Source: Salsipaludibacter sp963735045 | Lineage (GTDB): Bacteria > Actinomycetota > Nitriliruptoria > Nitriliruptorales > Nitriliruptoraceae | Length of the DNA stretch: 64,000 bases | Direction: 5' to 3' | NCBI GenBank assembly: GCA_963735045.1 | Contig: CAVTIZ010000001.1 | Location: 1-64,000, forward strand | Shown: piece by piece, positions 16,621-25,696 of the stretch | Numbering within the stretch: position 1 is the first letter of the stretch | Layout of the letters: every line of letters begins with the position of its first letter | Notes under the pieces: model-generated | Database searches by the model: none | Seen by the model: only the letters and a program-made list of their open reading frames with translations | What the model was told of the DNA's origin: nothing | Made by a program: the position numbers and the translations under genes

Positions 16621-17457
16621 GTGCTCGACCGCGAACGACTCACCGACCGCCTGGGCAGCGTCGACCCGGACCTGGCCCGGTCGGTGCGAACCTACGTCGC
16701 CGAGGCCGACTTCTTCCACCCGTTGGTGACCGAACGGCTCGTCGGCCGGGGACCGTTGTCGATCGTGGAGGTGGGATCGGGGATCGGGCTGCTGGCGTTG
16801 CTGCTGGCCGCCGACGGCCACCGGGTGACGGCGTTCGAGCCCGAGTCCGCCGGGTACGGCCACCACCAGACCATGCGTGGGCTCGTGCTGTCGTGCTGGG
16901 ACGGGCCGCCGCCGTCGGTCGCCTGGCACGACACGGTCTTCCACGCCGACGCGCTCGACCCCGACCACCGTGTCGACCTGGCCCTGTCCATCAACGTGCT
17001 CGAGCACGTGCCCGACCCCGCAGGACTGGTGGCCGAGGTCGTGACCGCGCTCGGTCCCGGCGCGGCCTACCGGGTGGTGTGCCCCAACTACGCGCTCCCC
17101 TACGAACCCCACTTCAACATGCCCACGCTGGTGTCCAAGCCGCTGACCGCGCGCGTGTTCGCCCGTCGCATCCGCACGGCCCCACGGTTGGACCCCCAAG
17201 GACTGTGGGACGAGTTGTCGTGGCCGACCCAGCGCGGGTTGGCCGCGGACCTGCGCGCCAGGGGCGTGGCCGCACGCTTCGACCGCCGCGCCAGCCATGC
17301 CTACCTCGACCGCGTGGCCGACGACCCCACCTTCACCGCGCGCAAGGGCCCGCTGCTGGCCGGCGGCGTGCGTGCGGCCGGCAGCGTCCTGCACCGCGTC
17401 GTCGACCGACTCCCGGTGGCGCTGCTGCCGATCATCGACGCGACCGCGGTCGCCTGA
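16621..17457 (+). CDS. Class I SAM-dependent methyltransferase
   Basis: A 278-residue methyltransferase. The SAM motif IVEVGSGIGLLALLLA (about 48-63) and the acidic end of the second strand TAFEPES are clear, and ALSINVLEHVPDP is the usual motif after strand 4. GTG start at 16621 with TGAGGAG spanning the stop of the upstream aminotransferase gene. The frame is open upstream only as a shadow of that gene. Position in the glycan cluster suggests N- or O-methylation of a sugar, but the substrate is unknown. Confidence 0.8.
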   Translation: MLDRERLTDRLGSVDPDLARSVRTYVAEADFFHPLVTERLVGRGPLSIVEVGSGIGLLALLLAADGHRVTAFEPESAGYGHHQTMRGLVLSCWDGPPPSVAWHDTVFHADALDPDHRVDLALSINVLEHVPDPAGLVAEVVTALGPGAAYRVVCPNYALPYEPHFNMPTLVSKPLTARVFARRIRTAPRLDPQGLWDELSWPTQRGLAADLRARGVAARFDRRASHAYLDRVADDPTFTARKGPLLAGGVRAAGSVLHRVVDRLPVALLPIIDATAVA

Positions 17458-17611
17458 CGGCGGGACCCGTGGCACCCGCCGCTACCGTCGGCGCCGTCCC
17501 CGCCCTGCCGATCCCCGCCCGCCCGAGGCCGCCCGTGCCAGTTCGCCCCCATCCACGTCGTCCCCACGGACGCGACCCCCGACCGCCCGGGGCATCGACC
17601 CCGTCCCGGTC

Positions 17612-18547
17612 GTGAGCGACGACCTCGTCTCGGTCGTGATCCCGGTGTTCAACTCCGCCGGGATCGTCGCGACCACCGTCGGCGACACCCGTGAGGTCCT
17701 GGCCCGCCACGGCATCCCCCACGAGATCCTGCTGGTCGACGACGGCAGCGCCGACGACAGTTGGCAGGTCATCGCCGAACTGGCCCGCGACCACGACGAC
17801 GTCACCGCGATCCGACTGCTGCGCAACTACGGCCAGCACAACGCCAACCTGGCCGGGTTCCGCGCCAGCCGCGGCGACTGGGTCGTGACCATGGACGACG
17901 ACGGCCAGAACCCGCCGGCCGAGATCCCCAACCTGTTGGCGTTCGCGCACGCCGGCGACCACGACGTGGTCTTCGGACGGTTCCGACGCAAGCAGGCCCC
18001 CCGGTTCCGGTCGCTGGGGTCGCGCGTGATCGGCGTCATGAACCGCCGGCTGTTCGGCAAGCCCGACGACCTGGTCGTGTCCAACCACCGCCTCCTGCAC
18101 CGCCAGGTGGTCGACCGGATCTGCGCCGACGCCACGCGCTACCCCTACATCACCGGGCAGGCACTGTTGTACTCGGGATCGCCCGCCAACCTCGACGTCG
18201 AACACCTCCCCCGCCGGGACGGTGTCAGCAACTACACCGCCCGGCGGATCGCGACCCTGGTCGTGCGGATCCTGTTCAGCTACTCGCTGGCCCCGCTGCA
18301 CCTGGCGGCCGTGGCCGGCGGCGTGATCGCCGTGCTCAGCTTCCTGATCGGTGGCGTCTACCTCGTGCGCGGCATCCTCACCGAAGCCGTCGTCCCCGGC
18401 TGGACCACCCTGGTCGTCCTGCTGGCGTTCTTCCAGGGCGTCACGCTGCTGATGCTGGCCATGCTCGGGGAGTACGTGGTGCGCACGCTCAACCAGGTGT
18501 CGGCCCGACCGACCTACCACGTCACCCGGGTGGTCGGTGGCAACTGA
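17612..18547 (+). CDS. Membrane-anchored GT2 (polyprenyl-phosphate sugar transferase type)
   Basis: A 311-residue family 2 glycosyltransferase of the DPM1/ArnC/GtrB group. The GT-A domain has VVIPVFNS, LLVDDGSADDSW and MDDDGQNPP; the C-terminus has two membrane helices (about 222-250 and 260-285). This architecture transfers a sugar from a nucleotide donor to a polyprenyl phosphate for later use outside the membrane. GTG start chosen just before the first beta strand; 154 bases separate it from the methyltransferase. It may charge the lipid carrier with the amino sugar made by the WecE-like enzyme (inference). Confidence 0.85.
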   Translation: MSDDLVSVVIPVFNSAGIVATTVGDTREVLARHGIPHEILLVDDGSADDSWQVIAELARDHDDVTAIRLLRNYGQHNANLAGFRASRGDWVVTMDDDGQNPPAEIPNLLAFAHAGDHDVVFGRFRRKQAPRFRSLGSRVIGVMNRRLFGKPDDLVVSNHRLLHRQVVDRICADATRYPYITGQALLYSGSPANLDVEHLPRRDGVSNYTARRIATLVVRILFSYSLAPLHLAAVAGGVIAVLSFLIGGVYLVRGILTEAVVPGWTTLVVLLAFFQGVTLLMLAMLGEYVVRTLNQVSARPTYHVTRVVGGN

Positions 18548-19334
18548 CCGACACCTCGTCGTCATCGGGGCCCAACGCGCCGGGACCTCGTTGCTGTGGA
18601 CCCTGCTCGACGCCCATCCCGGCGTCCGGACCGCGACCCTGCGACCCGAGCCGAAGTGGTTCCTGCGTGACGACGTCGACCAGGCCGACCACGCCGCCTA
18701 CGACGCCGACCTGTTCGGCGGTCCGGCGCCCACGCCGGAGGTCCGGGTCGAGAAGTCCACGACCTACCTCGAGCGCCCCGCCGTGGCACGCCGGATGGCC
18801 GGCTGCCTCCCCGGCGTCCACGTCGTCGCGGTCCTGCGCGACCCGGTCGAGCGTGCCATCTCCAACTACTGGTTCACCCGCCGGCACGGCCTCGAGGACC
18901 GCCCACTGGCGGACGCGATGACCGACGAGGGGGAGGCACGGGACACCCCCGCGGGCCTGTCGACGTCACCGTTCCACTATCGACGACGAGGCGAGTACGC
19001 CCGACTGCTGGGACCGTGGCAGGACGTCTTCGGGTCGCGCCTGCACCTGCTGCGCCACCGCGACGTGGTCCGGCCCGGGACCGAACTGGACGCGCTGGTC
19101 GCGGCGGTCGGACTGGCCCCGACGACCTGGCCGGCCGCCCCCCGGGTCGTCAACGCCGGCGACCGCGGCCGCGACCCCGACGAGGCCGGGGTTCGTGCCT
19201 CACTGGCGCGACACTTCGTCGACCACACCGCCGCCCTGGCCACCGGCTTCGCCGTCGACGTGTCGGGCTGGGCGACCGCCGACGACGACCAGGACCAGCC
19301 AGGCCGTGACCTCGGCGGCGACGAACCCGACTGA
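18537..19334 (+). CDS. PAPS-dependent sulfotransferase
   Basis: A 265-residue sulfotransferase. The 5'-phosphosulfate-binding loop IGAQRAGTSLLW (about 10-21) and the 3'-phosphate motif LRDPVERAISNYW are diagnostic; it resembles carbohydrate (heparan-type) sulfotransferases. GTG start overlaps the end of the GT2 gene by 11 bases, so the two are translationally linked. The C-terminal 45 codons overlap the end of the convergent flippase-like gene. Together with cysDNC 1-4 kb away, which make PAPS, this points to sulfation of the glycan made here. Confidence 0.85.
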   Translation: MATDRHLVVIGAQRAGTSLLWTLLDAHPGVRTATLRPEPKWFLRDDVDQADHAAYDADLFGGPAPTPEVRVEKSTTYLERPAVARRMAGCLPGVHVVAVLRDPVERAISNYWFTRRHGLEDRPLADAMTDEGEARDTPAGLSTSPFHYRRRGEYARLLGPWQDVFGSRLHLLRHRDVVRPGTELDALVAAVGLAPTTWPAAPRVVNAGDRGRDPDEAGVRASLARHFVDHTAALATGFAVDVSGWATADDDQDQPGRDLGGDEPD

Positions 19335-20480
19335 CACGTCCACGACCGGGTCGCCGGTCGTCGCGGCGATGGCCACCGCCCCGACGACCACGGCGGCACC
19401 CCATGCCCACCGGATCAGCGTCGTCCGATCCCGGGCCAGCAGCACGACCGTCTGCACGAGGCTGGCCAGCGCCAGCACGGCGCCCACGGCCAGGGACCCG
19501 GCGGCCACGGTGGGCAGGTCGATCCCGGCACCGAACACCAGTGGGATCACCACCCCGAAGGCCCACGGTCCCGCCAGCCATGCGAACACGGCCCCCACCA
19601 GCGAGGCCACGACCAGGACCGTCTCCAACCGGCGCAGGTCGTGGAGGCGACCCGTCGTCACCAGGTTCGTCAGCGGTCGGGTCAGGCGTGTGGCCACGCC
19701 GACCATCAGCATGTAGGGCCCTCGCACGAGTGCCAGGCCCGCGAACAGCGTGGTGACCTCGGCTGCCGTGCCGCCGACCAGCGGCACCACCAGCGTCCCG
19801 GCGGTCAGCACCACCTGCGAGCCCAGCATCCCACCCGCCAGGTCGCCCATGGAGCCGGACCGGGCCGTGGAGGGTCCGACCCGTGCCGCGTCGGCCACGA
19901 CCAGGGCTCGCGGCCAACACGCCACGACCGCGAAGCCGGCCAGCAGGGCCACGCCGAACCACCGCGGGTCGGCCAGTCCGACCACGGCCAGCGCGACCAC
20001 GACGCGGATCGCGTTCTCCCCGAGGATCCCGGCCGCGACGGCCCCGAAGCGACTGCGCGCCGCCAGCAGGCCACGGCTGACCCCGACCAGCAACGACCCC
20101 AGTGGCAGCAGGCCGGCCATCAGGGCGAAGGCGAGGCCGTCCTGGCCGAACAACAGGTCCCGCACGGCAACCAGCACCACGGCCCAGGCGACGGTCGACC
20201 CGACCACCGCCAGCAGGATCGGGCGTCGCTGCGCGGCCACGCCCGCCTCGTCGCCGTCAGCCGCCACCGTGCGGATGATCCAGTGCTGCACCGGGAAGGT
20301 CACGACCGCGGAGGTCAGCGCCCACAGGGTCCACAACACCCCGACCGGGGCGAACGCGGCCGGGCCCACGGCCCGGGTGCCGATCCCGACGAACAGGTAC
20401 GACAGCAGCCCGCTCAGCCCCGTGGCGACCAGCAGCACGAGCGCGTCGTTGGCCGCGGCGAGGCGGTGATCGCGTCTCAC
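19200..20480 (-). CDS. Wzx/MATE-like polysaccharide flippase or oligosaccharide transporter
   Basis: A 426-residue polytopic membrane protein with about 12 hydrophobic segments, starting MRRDHRLAAANDALVLLVA. Arrangement and composition resemble the MOP superfamily (Wzx flippases), somewhat shorter than usual. Such proteins flip lipid-linked sugars across the membrane. It lies directly after cysC (25-base gap) in the same direction. Odd feature: its last 45 codons are antisense to the sulfotransferase 3' end (135-base overlap). The tail from about residue 405 is hydrophilic and may not matter for function. Confidence 0.7.
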   Translation of the reverse strand: MRRDHRLAAANDALVLLVATGLSGLLSYLFVGIGTRAVGPAAFAPVGVLWTLWALTSAVVTFPVQHWIIRTVAADGDEAGVAAQRRPILLAVVGSTVAWAVVLVAVRDLLFGQDGLAFALMAGLLPLGSLLVGVSRGLLAARSRFGAVAAGILGENAIRVVVALAVVGLADPRWFGVALLAGFAVVACWPRALVVADAARVGPSTARSGSMGDLAGGMLGSQVVLTAGTLVVPLVGGTAAEVTTLFAGLALVRGPYMLMVGVATRLTRPLTNLVTTGRLHDLRRLETVLVVASLVGAVFAWLAGPWAFGVVIPLVFGAGIDLPTVAAGSLAVGAVLALASLVQTVVLLARDRTTLIRWAWGAAVVVGAVAIAATTGDPVVDVSVGFVAAEVTAWLVLVVVGGRPARHVDGEAGGQGGGVVDEVSRQ

Positions 20481-20505
20481 GTGGCGGTCACGATCAGGCC
20501 CCCGG

Positions 20506-21168
20506 TCAGTCGGGCGGCGCGAGCCGGGCCAGCACGGTCGCCACCAGGTCCTCGACGTCGTGCTCGGCGGTGGCCAGCACCAGGTCGGGTTCCTCGGGGG
20601 CCTCGTAGGGGGCGTCGATGCCGGTCATGTCGGCGATCTCGCCGGCACGGGCACGGGCGTACAGGCCCTTGGGGTCGCGAGCCTCGCACACCGCCAGCGG
20701 CGTGTCCACGAAGACCTCCAGGAAGTCCAGCCCGGCCAGGTCGTGGGCCTCGCGGACACGACGGCGGTCGGCGCGGTAGGGGCTGATCACCGGCACCAGG
20801 GCGACCAGGCCGGCGTCGGCGAACAGCCGGGCCACCTCCCCGACCCGCCGCACGTTCTCGGACCGGTCCGCTGCCGAGAACCCGAGGTCGCCGTTGAGCC
20901 CGAACCGCAGGTTGTCCCCGTCGAGGCGGTAGCACGCCCGGTCGGCCGCCACCAGTTCGTCCTCCACCGCGGCCGCCACGGTCGACTTTCCCGACCCCGA
21001 CAGCCCGGTGAACCACACCGTGACGCCACCCGCCAGCCGGCCCCCGCGACGGTCCGCCGCCGTCAGCCCACCCGCGTGCCAGACGATGTCGGGGTGTCCC
21101 GCGCGCACCGGCTCCGGGTGCCCCGAATGGGCCGGGTCCGGGTGTCCTGCCGGGGCGGGTTCGCTCAC
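20506..21168 (-). CDS. cysC: Adenylylsulfate kinase
   Basis: APS kinase, making PAPS from APS and ATP. P-loop FTGLSGSGKST, the APS-binding DGDNLRFGLN and ENVRRVGEVARLFADAGL are all present. GTG start at 21168 overlaps the cysN stop (GTGA). The first 35 residues are an unusual His/Pro segment with GHPDP, GHPEP and GHPD repeats before the kinase domain. A free-standing CysC together with a sulfotransferase suggests PAPS is used as sulfate donor; no sulfite-forming reductase gene lies in the window. Confidence 0.93.
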   Translation of the reverse strand: MSEPAPAGHPDPAHSGHPEPVRAGHPDIVWHAGGLTAADRRGGRLAGGVTVWFTGLSGSGKSTVAAAVEDELVAADRACYRLDGDNLRFGLNGDLGFSAADRSENVRRVGEVARLFADAGLVALVPVISPYRADRRRVREAHDLAGLDFLEVFVDTPLAVCEARDPKGLYARARAGEIADMTGIDAPYEAPEEPDLVLATAEHDVEDLVATVLARLAPPD

Positions 21169-22436
21169 TGGGCCGGCCCCAGGATCATGCCGGCGCCGAC
21201 GGTGTCGTTGGTCTGCTCGTCGACCAGGATGAACGAGCCCGTGGCGCGGTTGCGGCGGTACTCGTCGAACAGGACCGGGCGGGTGGCGCGAAGCCTCAGG
21301 CGGCCGATCTCGTTGAGCTCGAGGCCGTCGGCGTCCTCGTCGCGATGCAGGGAGTTGATGTCGAGCCGGTAGTTGAAGTCCTTGACCATCACCCGGCCCC
21401 AGTTGGAGGTGTGCTTGATGGCCAGCTTGTCGCGCACGCGCAGGGGACGGTCGTCGGACATCCAGCACACCATCACGTCCAGGTCCTGGCCGTTGTGGGG
21501 CATGTTGTTGGGCCGCGCGAGCATGTCGCCACGCGACACGTCGAGGTCGTCGGCGAGTCGGATCGTGACCGACATCGGCGGCACGGCCTCCTCGACCGGG
21601 CCGTCGAAGGTGTCGATGGCGGCGATCGTGGTCTCGTAGCCCGAGGGCAGCACGACGACCTCGTCACCGACCTTGAGCACCCCGCTGGCGACCTGGCCCG
21701 CGTAGCCGCGGTAGTCCTGGTGGTCCATGCGATGGGGGCGGATCACGTACTGCACCGGGAAGCGCACGTCGACCAGGTTGCGGTCCGAGGCGATGTGGAT
21801 CTCCTCGAGCAGGCGCAGCACCGGCGGTCCCTGGTACCACTCCATGTGCTCGGACCGGTCCACCACGTTGTCGCCCTTCAGGGCCGACACCGGCACGAAG
21901 CGCAGGTCGTGGATGTTCAGGCGCGTGGCGAACTGACGGAAGTCGTCGACCACGGCGTCGTAGGCGGCCTGGTCGTAGTCCACCAGGTCCATCTTGTTGA
22001 CGCACACGATCAGGTGCGGGACCTGCAGCAGCGACGCCAGGAACGAGTGGCGGCGGGTCTGCTCGATGACGCCGTTGCGCACGTCCACCAGGATGAGTGC
22101 GACGTCGGCGGTCGAGGCGCCGGTCACCATGTTGCGCGTGTACTGGATGTGGCCCGGCGTGTCGGCCAGGATGAAGGACCGCTTCGGCGTCGCGAAGTAG
22201 CGGTAGGCCACGTCGATGGTGATGCCCTGCTCGCGTTCGGCACGCAGGCCGTCGGTCAGCAGGGCGAGGTCGACGTAGTCGCTGCCACGCTGCCTGGAGG
22301 CCTCCTCGATCGCCTCCATCTGGTCGGCGAAGATCTGCTTGGTGTCCAGCAGCAGCCGGCCGATCAGCGTCGACTTGCCGTCGTCGACGGAGCCCGTGGT
22401 GGCCAGCCGGACCAGTTCCATGCCGTCGCCCGCCAT
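21165..22436 (-). CDS. cysN: Sulfate adenylyltransferase subunit 1 (GTPase)
   Basis: EF-Tu-like GTPase subunit of ATP sulfurylase; GTP hydrolysis drives APS formation. G1 GSVDDGKST, G3 DTPGH and G4 NKMDL are visible, followed by EF-Tu domains 2 and 3. Length 423 residues, with no fused kinase domain: CysC is separate. ATG at 22436 overlaps the cysD stop (ATGA). Confidence 0.95.
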   Translation of the reverse strand: MAGDGMELVRLATTGSVDDGKSTLIGRLLLDTKQIFADQMEAIEEASRQRGSDYVDLALLTDGLRAEREQGITIDVAYRYFATPKRSFILADTPGHIQYTRNMVTGASTADVALILVDVRNGVIEQTRRHSFLASLLQVPHLIVCVNKMDLVDYDQAAYDAVVDDFRQFATRLNIHDLRFVPVSALKGDNVVDRSEHMEWYQGPPVLRLLEEIHIASDRNLVDVRFPVQYVIRPHRMDHQDYRGYAGQVASGVLKVGDEVVVLPSGYETTIAAIDTFDGPVEEAVPPMSVTIRLADDLDVSRGDMLARPNNMPHNGQDLDVMVCWMSDDRPLRVRDKLAIKHTSNWGRVMVKDFNYRLDINSLHRDEDADGLELNEIGRLRLRATRPVLFDEYRRNRATGSFILVDEQTNDTVGAGMILGPAQ

Positions 22437-23347
22437 CAGAAGTAGCCCTCGCGCTTGCGGTCCTCCATGGCGGCCTCGGCCATGCGGTCGTCGGCGCGGC
22501 TGGCACCGCGTTCGGTGATGCGGGTCACGCGGACCTCCTCGATGATCTCGTCGATGGTGGTCGCCGTCGACTCGAACGCCCCGGTGATCGGCATGTCGCC
22601 GACGGTGCGGTAGCGCACGGTGCGTTCGCGGACGTCCTCGTCCCCCGTCATGGTGATGTGGCCGGACTCGGCCATCAACATGCCGTCGCGCTCGAACACC
22701 CGACGCTGGTGGGCGAAGTAGACCGGGGGCAGCTCGATCTCCTCGTCGCGGATGTAGCCCCACACGTCGGCCTCGGTCCAGTTGGAGATCGGGAACACGC
22801 GGACGTGCTCGCCGCGGCGGATCCGGGCGTTGTAGAGGTCCCACAGCTCGGGGCGCTGGGCCTTGGGGTCCCACTGGCTGAACTCGTCGCGGAAGGAGAA
22901 CACCCGCTCCTTGGCGCGGGCCTTCTCCTCGTCGCGACGGGCGCCACCGAACACGGCGTCGAACTCGTGGTCCTCGATGGCCTCCACCAGTGGTTCGATC
23001 TGGAGGCGGTTGCGGGAGGCATTGCGACCGCGCTCCTCGACCAGGCGCCCGGCGTCGATCCAGTCCTGCACGGAGGCAACCAGCAGCTCGGCGTCGTATC
23101 GTTCGACCTGCCGGTCGCGGAACTCGATCACCTCGGGGAAGTTGTGGCCGGTGTCCACGTGCAACACCGGGAACGGCAGCCTGGCCGGATGGAACGCCTT
23201 GACGGCCAGGTGCAGCACCACCGCCGAGTCCTTGCCGCCGGAGAACAGCAGCACCGGGCGTTCGCTCTCGGCGACGGCCTCCCGGAGGATGTGGATCGAT
23301 TCCGCCTCGAGGGCCTCGAGGTGGCTCAACTTGTACGTGGACGTCAT
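22436..23347 (-). CDS. cysD: Sulfate adenylyltransferase subunit 2
   Basis: Catalytic subunit of the heteromeric ATP sulfurylase, of the PP-loop superfamily. The PP-motif LLFSGGKDSAVVLHL and the C-terminal RERTVRYRTVGDMPITGA block are typical; 303 residues is normal. First gene of cysD-cysN-cysC. Its start is only 48 bases from the start of the divergent SLC13-type gene, so promoters for the two must overlap or lie inside the coding regions. Confidence 0.95.
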   Translation of the reverse strand: MTSTYKLSHLEALEAESIHILREAVAESERPVLLFSGGKDSAVVLHLAVKAFHPARLPFPVLHVDTGHNFPEVIEFRDRQVERYDAELLVASVQDWIDAGRLVEERGRNASRNRLQIEPLVEAIEDHEFDAVFGGARRDEEKARAKERVFSFRDEFSQWDPKAQRPELWDLYNARIRRGEHVRVFPISNWTEADVWGYIRDEEIELPPVYFAHQRRVFERDGMLMAESGHITMTGDEDVRERTVRYRTVGDMPITGAFESTATTIDEIIEEVRVTRITERGASRADDRMAEAAMEDRKREGYF

Positions 23348-23395
23348 GGGGCAGCCCCGTGCGTGAACGAGAAGGTCAGGGAGGGACGACGGGCG

Positions 23396-25156
23396 ATGTG
23401 GGAACTGTGGTTCGTGGGCGCCGTCGTCGTGGGAGTGCTCATCCTACTGGTCCGAGAGGTCACGTCCCCGGCGGCCACCATGGTCGGCGCAATGGTCCTG
23501 GTGCTGGTCGCGGGGGTCGTCACACCCCAGCAGGCGCTGTCGGGATTCTCCAACCCGGCACCCCTGACCGTGGCCGCGTTGTACATCCTGGCCCGGGGCG
23601 TGGAGAAGACCGGCGCGCTGGTCCCGGTGGTCCACCACCTGCTGGGCAACGGCGAACGGATGCGGCGCTCCCTGGTGCGGCTGCTGGCCCCGGTGGTGGT
23701 GTCCTCGGCCTTCCTCAACAACACCCCGATCGTGGCGATGCTGCTGCCCACGGTCCGGTCGTGGTGCGACGAGCACGACCTGTCGCCCAGCAGGTTCCTG
23801 ATGCCCCTGTCCTTCGCCGCGTTGCTCGGCGGCACGATCACCGTCATCGGCACCTCCACCAACATCGTCGTGTCCGGGCTGATGCAGGAGGCCGGGCTCG
23901 CCCCGCTGGGGTTCTTCGAGCTGGGGCGGGTGGGGGTCCCGATCACCGTCAGCGCCTTCGTGCTGCTGGTGCTGCTGGCTCCTCGGGTGCTCCCGGACCG
24001 ACGCTCGATCCGCCAGGACGTCGACCGCGAACAACGCCACTTCGTCATGGACATGCGGGTCGGCCCGGAACTGGCGGGCAGGACCATCGGCGAGGCCGAC
24101 CTTCGCGAGATGTCGTCGGTGTTCCTCGCCTCGCTCATCCGCGACGGCGAGCTGGTCGCCCCGGTCACCCCCCAGACGGTCCTGCACGCGGGCGACCGCG
24201 CCCGGTTCGTCGGGGGCGTCGACGACGTGGCCGACCTGCCCCGGGTGGCTGGGCTGACCCACACCGGGCGCGACCACCTGCGTGACCTGGACACGGCCGG
24301 TGCGCGCTACTTCGAGGCCGTCGTCGGGATGGACTCGCCGCTGCTCGGTCGCACGCTGAAGCAGGCCGACTTCCGCAGCACCTACCAGGGCGTGGTGATG
24401 GGCATCCACCGTTCCGGGCAGCTCCTCGAGGGCAAGCTCGGGGCCATGCCGTTGCACGTCGGCGACACGCTGCTGGTGCTGGCCGACGCCGACTTCCGGG
24501 ACCGCTGGCGCGACCGCAACGACTTCCTGGTCATCCAGGACTCCCGCCAGGCCGCGCCGGTGACCACCCGGCAGGCGCTGGTCGTCGGGGCGGTGACGCT
24601 GGGGATCGTGGTGGCGGCGTCCACCGGCCTGCTGCCGATCCTGCAGGCGGCCCTGCTGGGTGGGATGGTCCTGGTCGTGACCCGTGTCATCAGCCCTGCC
24701 GAGGCCCGCGACGCCGTGGACCTCGACGTGGTCGTGCTCATCGCGGCGGCGTTCGGGCTGGCCGCGGCGGTCGAGGTCTCCGGGTTGGCCGACCTCGTCG
24801 CGGGTGGCGTGGTGGACCTGTTGGCCGTGTTCGGCCCCCGTGGGATCCTGGTCGGGGTGTCGGTGGCCACGATCGCCCTGACCGGCATGATCACCAACAA
24901 TGCCGCGGCCCTGCTGATGTTCCCCATCGCCGTGAGCACGGCCGCGCGCCTCGACCTGGACCCGCGCGGGTTCGTCGTGGCGGTCGCCATCGGCGCCTCG
25001 GTCGACTTCCTGACCCCCATCGGCTACCAGACCAACACGATGGTGTACGGACCCGGCGGCTACCGGTTCTCGGACTACTCCCGGCTCGGGGCACCGCTGA
25101 CACTGGTCGTGGTGGTGCTGGTCGCCGTCATCGTGCCCCAGGCCTGGCCGGCCTGA
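23396..25156 (+). CDS. SLC13-family transporter with TrkA-C domains (probable sulfate permease)
   Basis: A 586-residue membrane protein of the DASS/SLC13 type. Two hydrophobic halves flank two TrkA-C (RCK-C) soluble domains at about 205-370. The repeated pseudo-symmetric motifs AFLNNTPIVAMLLP and TGMITNNAAALLMFP are characteristic of the ion-transporter superfamily. Such proteins next to cysDN usually import sulfate (Sac1/SLT type), the likely role here. ATG at 23396 chosen for GGGAGG upstream; the frame is open further left but only antisense to cysD. Confidence 0.85.
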   Translation: MWELWFVGAVVVGVLILLVREVTSPAATMVGAMVLVLVAGVVTPQQALSGFSNPAPLTVAALYILARGVEKTGALVPVVHHLLGNGERMRRSLVRLLAPVVVSSAFLNNTPIVAMLLPTVRSWCDEHDLSPSRFLMPLSFAALLGGTITVIGTSTNIVVSGLMQEAGLAPLGFFELGRVGVPITVSAFVLLVLLAPRVLPDRRSIRQDVDREQRHFVMDMRVGPELAGRTIGEADLREMSSVFLASLIRDGELVAPVTPQTVLHAGDRARFVGGVDDVADLPRVAGLTHTGRDHLRDLDTAGARYFEAVVGMDSPLLGRTLKQADFRSTYQGVVMGIHRSGQLLEGKLGAMPLHVGDTLLVLADADFRDRWRDRNDFLVIQDSRQAAPVTTRQALVVGAVTLGIVVAASTGLLPILQAALLGGMVLVVTRVISPAEARDAVDLDVVVLIAAAFGLAAAVEVSGLADLVAGGVVDLLAVFGPRGILVGVSVATIALTGMITNNAAALLMFPIAVSTAARLDLDPRGFVVAVAIGASVDFLTPIGYQTNTMVYGPGGYRFSDYSRLGAPLTLVVVVLVAVIVPQAWPA

Positions 25157-25225
25157 CCCTCACGGACCGGTGCGGGCGACGATCGCACGCTCTGCGGGCG
25201 GCGTCCTCGTCGTGGTCCCACGGAT

Positions 25226-25552
25226 GTGCCACACTGGGTGGTCCGGACGGCAGCGGGGGACACGGTGCGCCAGGTGGTGGCGACCATCATCGGCACGGCG
25301 CTGGTGGCCGTCGGCCTGGCCCTGCTCGTCCTGCCCGGCCCCGGCCTGCTGGTCGTGTTCGCGGGCCTGACGGTGCTCGCCACGCACTGGGAGTGGGCCG
25401 AGCGACTCGCCGAACGCCTGCGAGCGACCGTCTCGCGGGCAACGCATCGCCACCGGGCCGCCACGCCGTTCGCCCCCCACGACCTCGACGGCCACGACCT
25501 CGACGGCCACGACCTGGACGGTCCGGCCGACGGTGCCGGCCGGGCGGCCTGA
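25226..25552 (+). CDS. PGPGW-family small membrane protein
   Basis: A 108-residue protein with two close hydrophobic segments around the PGPG turn (VLPGPGLLVVFAGLTVLATH) followed by WEWAERL, the signature of the PGPGW (putative transmembrane) family. Function unknown. The C-terminal tail carries three copies of HDLDG in tandem. The GTG at 25226 may be too early; GTG at 25265 gives a start closer to the first helix. A second member of the family follows 144 bases later. Confidence 0.7.
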   Translation: MPHWVVRTAAGDTVRQVVATIIGTALVAVGLALLVLPGPGLLVVFAGLTVLATHWEWAERLAERLRATVSRATHRHRAATPFAPHDLDGHDLDGHDLDGPADGAGRAA

Positions 25553-25696
25553 GTCGCTCCGGGCTCGCGTCACGACCCGGTCGACGACGGGTCGTCGGTG
25601 GCCGGCCCGGGCCTCGACCGGGGTCGGTGGCGGCCCGACGCACGGCCGGTCACACTGGACGTCCGCGGCACGCGTCCGCGACGGCCGGAGGCACGC

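Noticed and set aside
22658..23395. 246-residue N-terminal extension of the SLC13 transporter
   Set aside because: It lies antisense to cysD and has no homology; the ATG at 23396 has a ribosome site.
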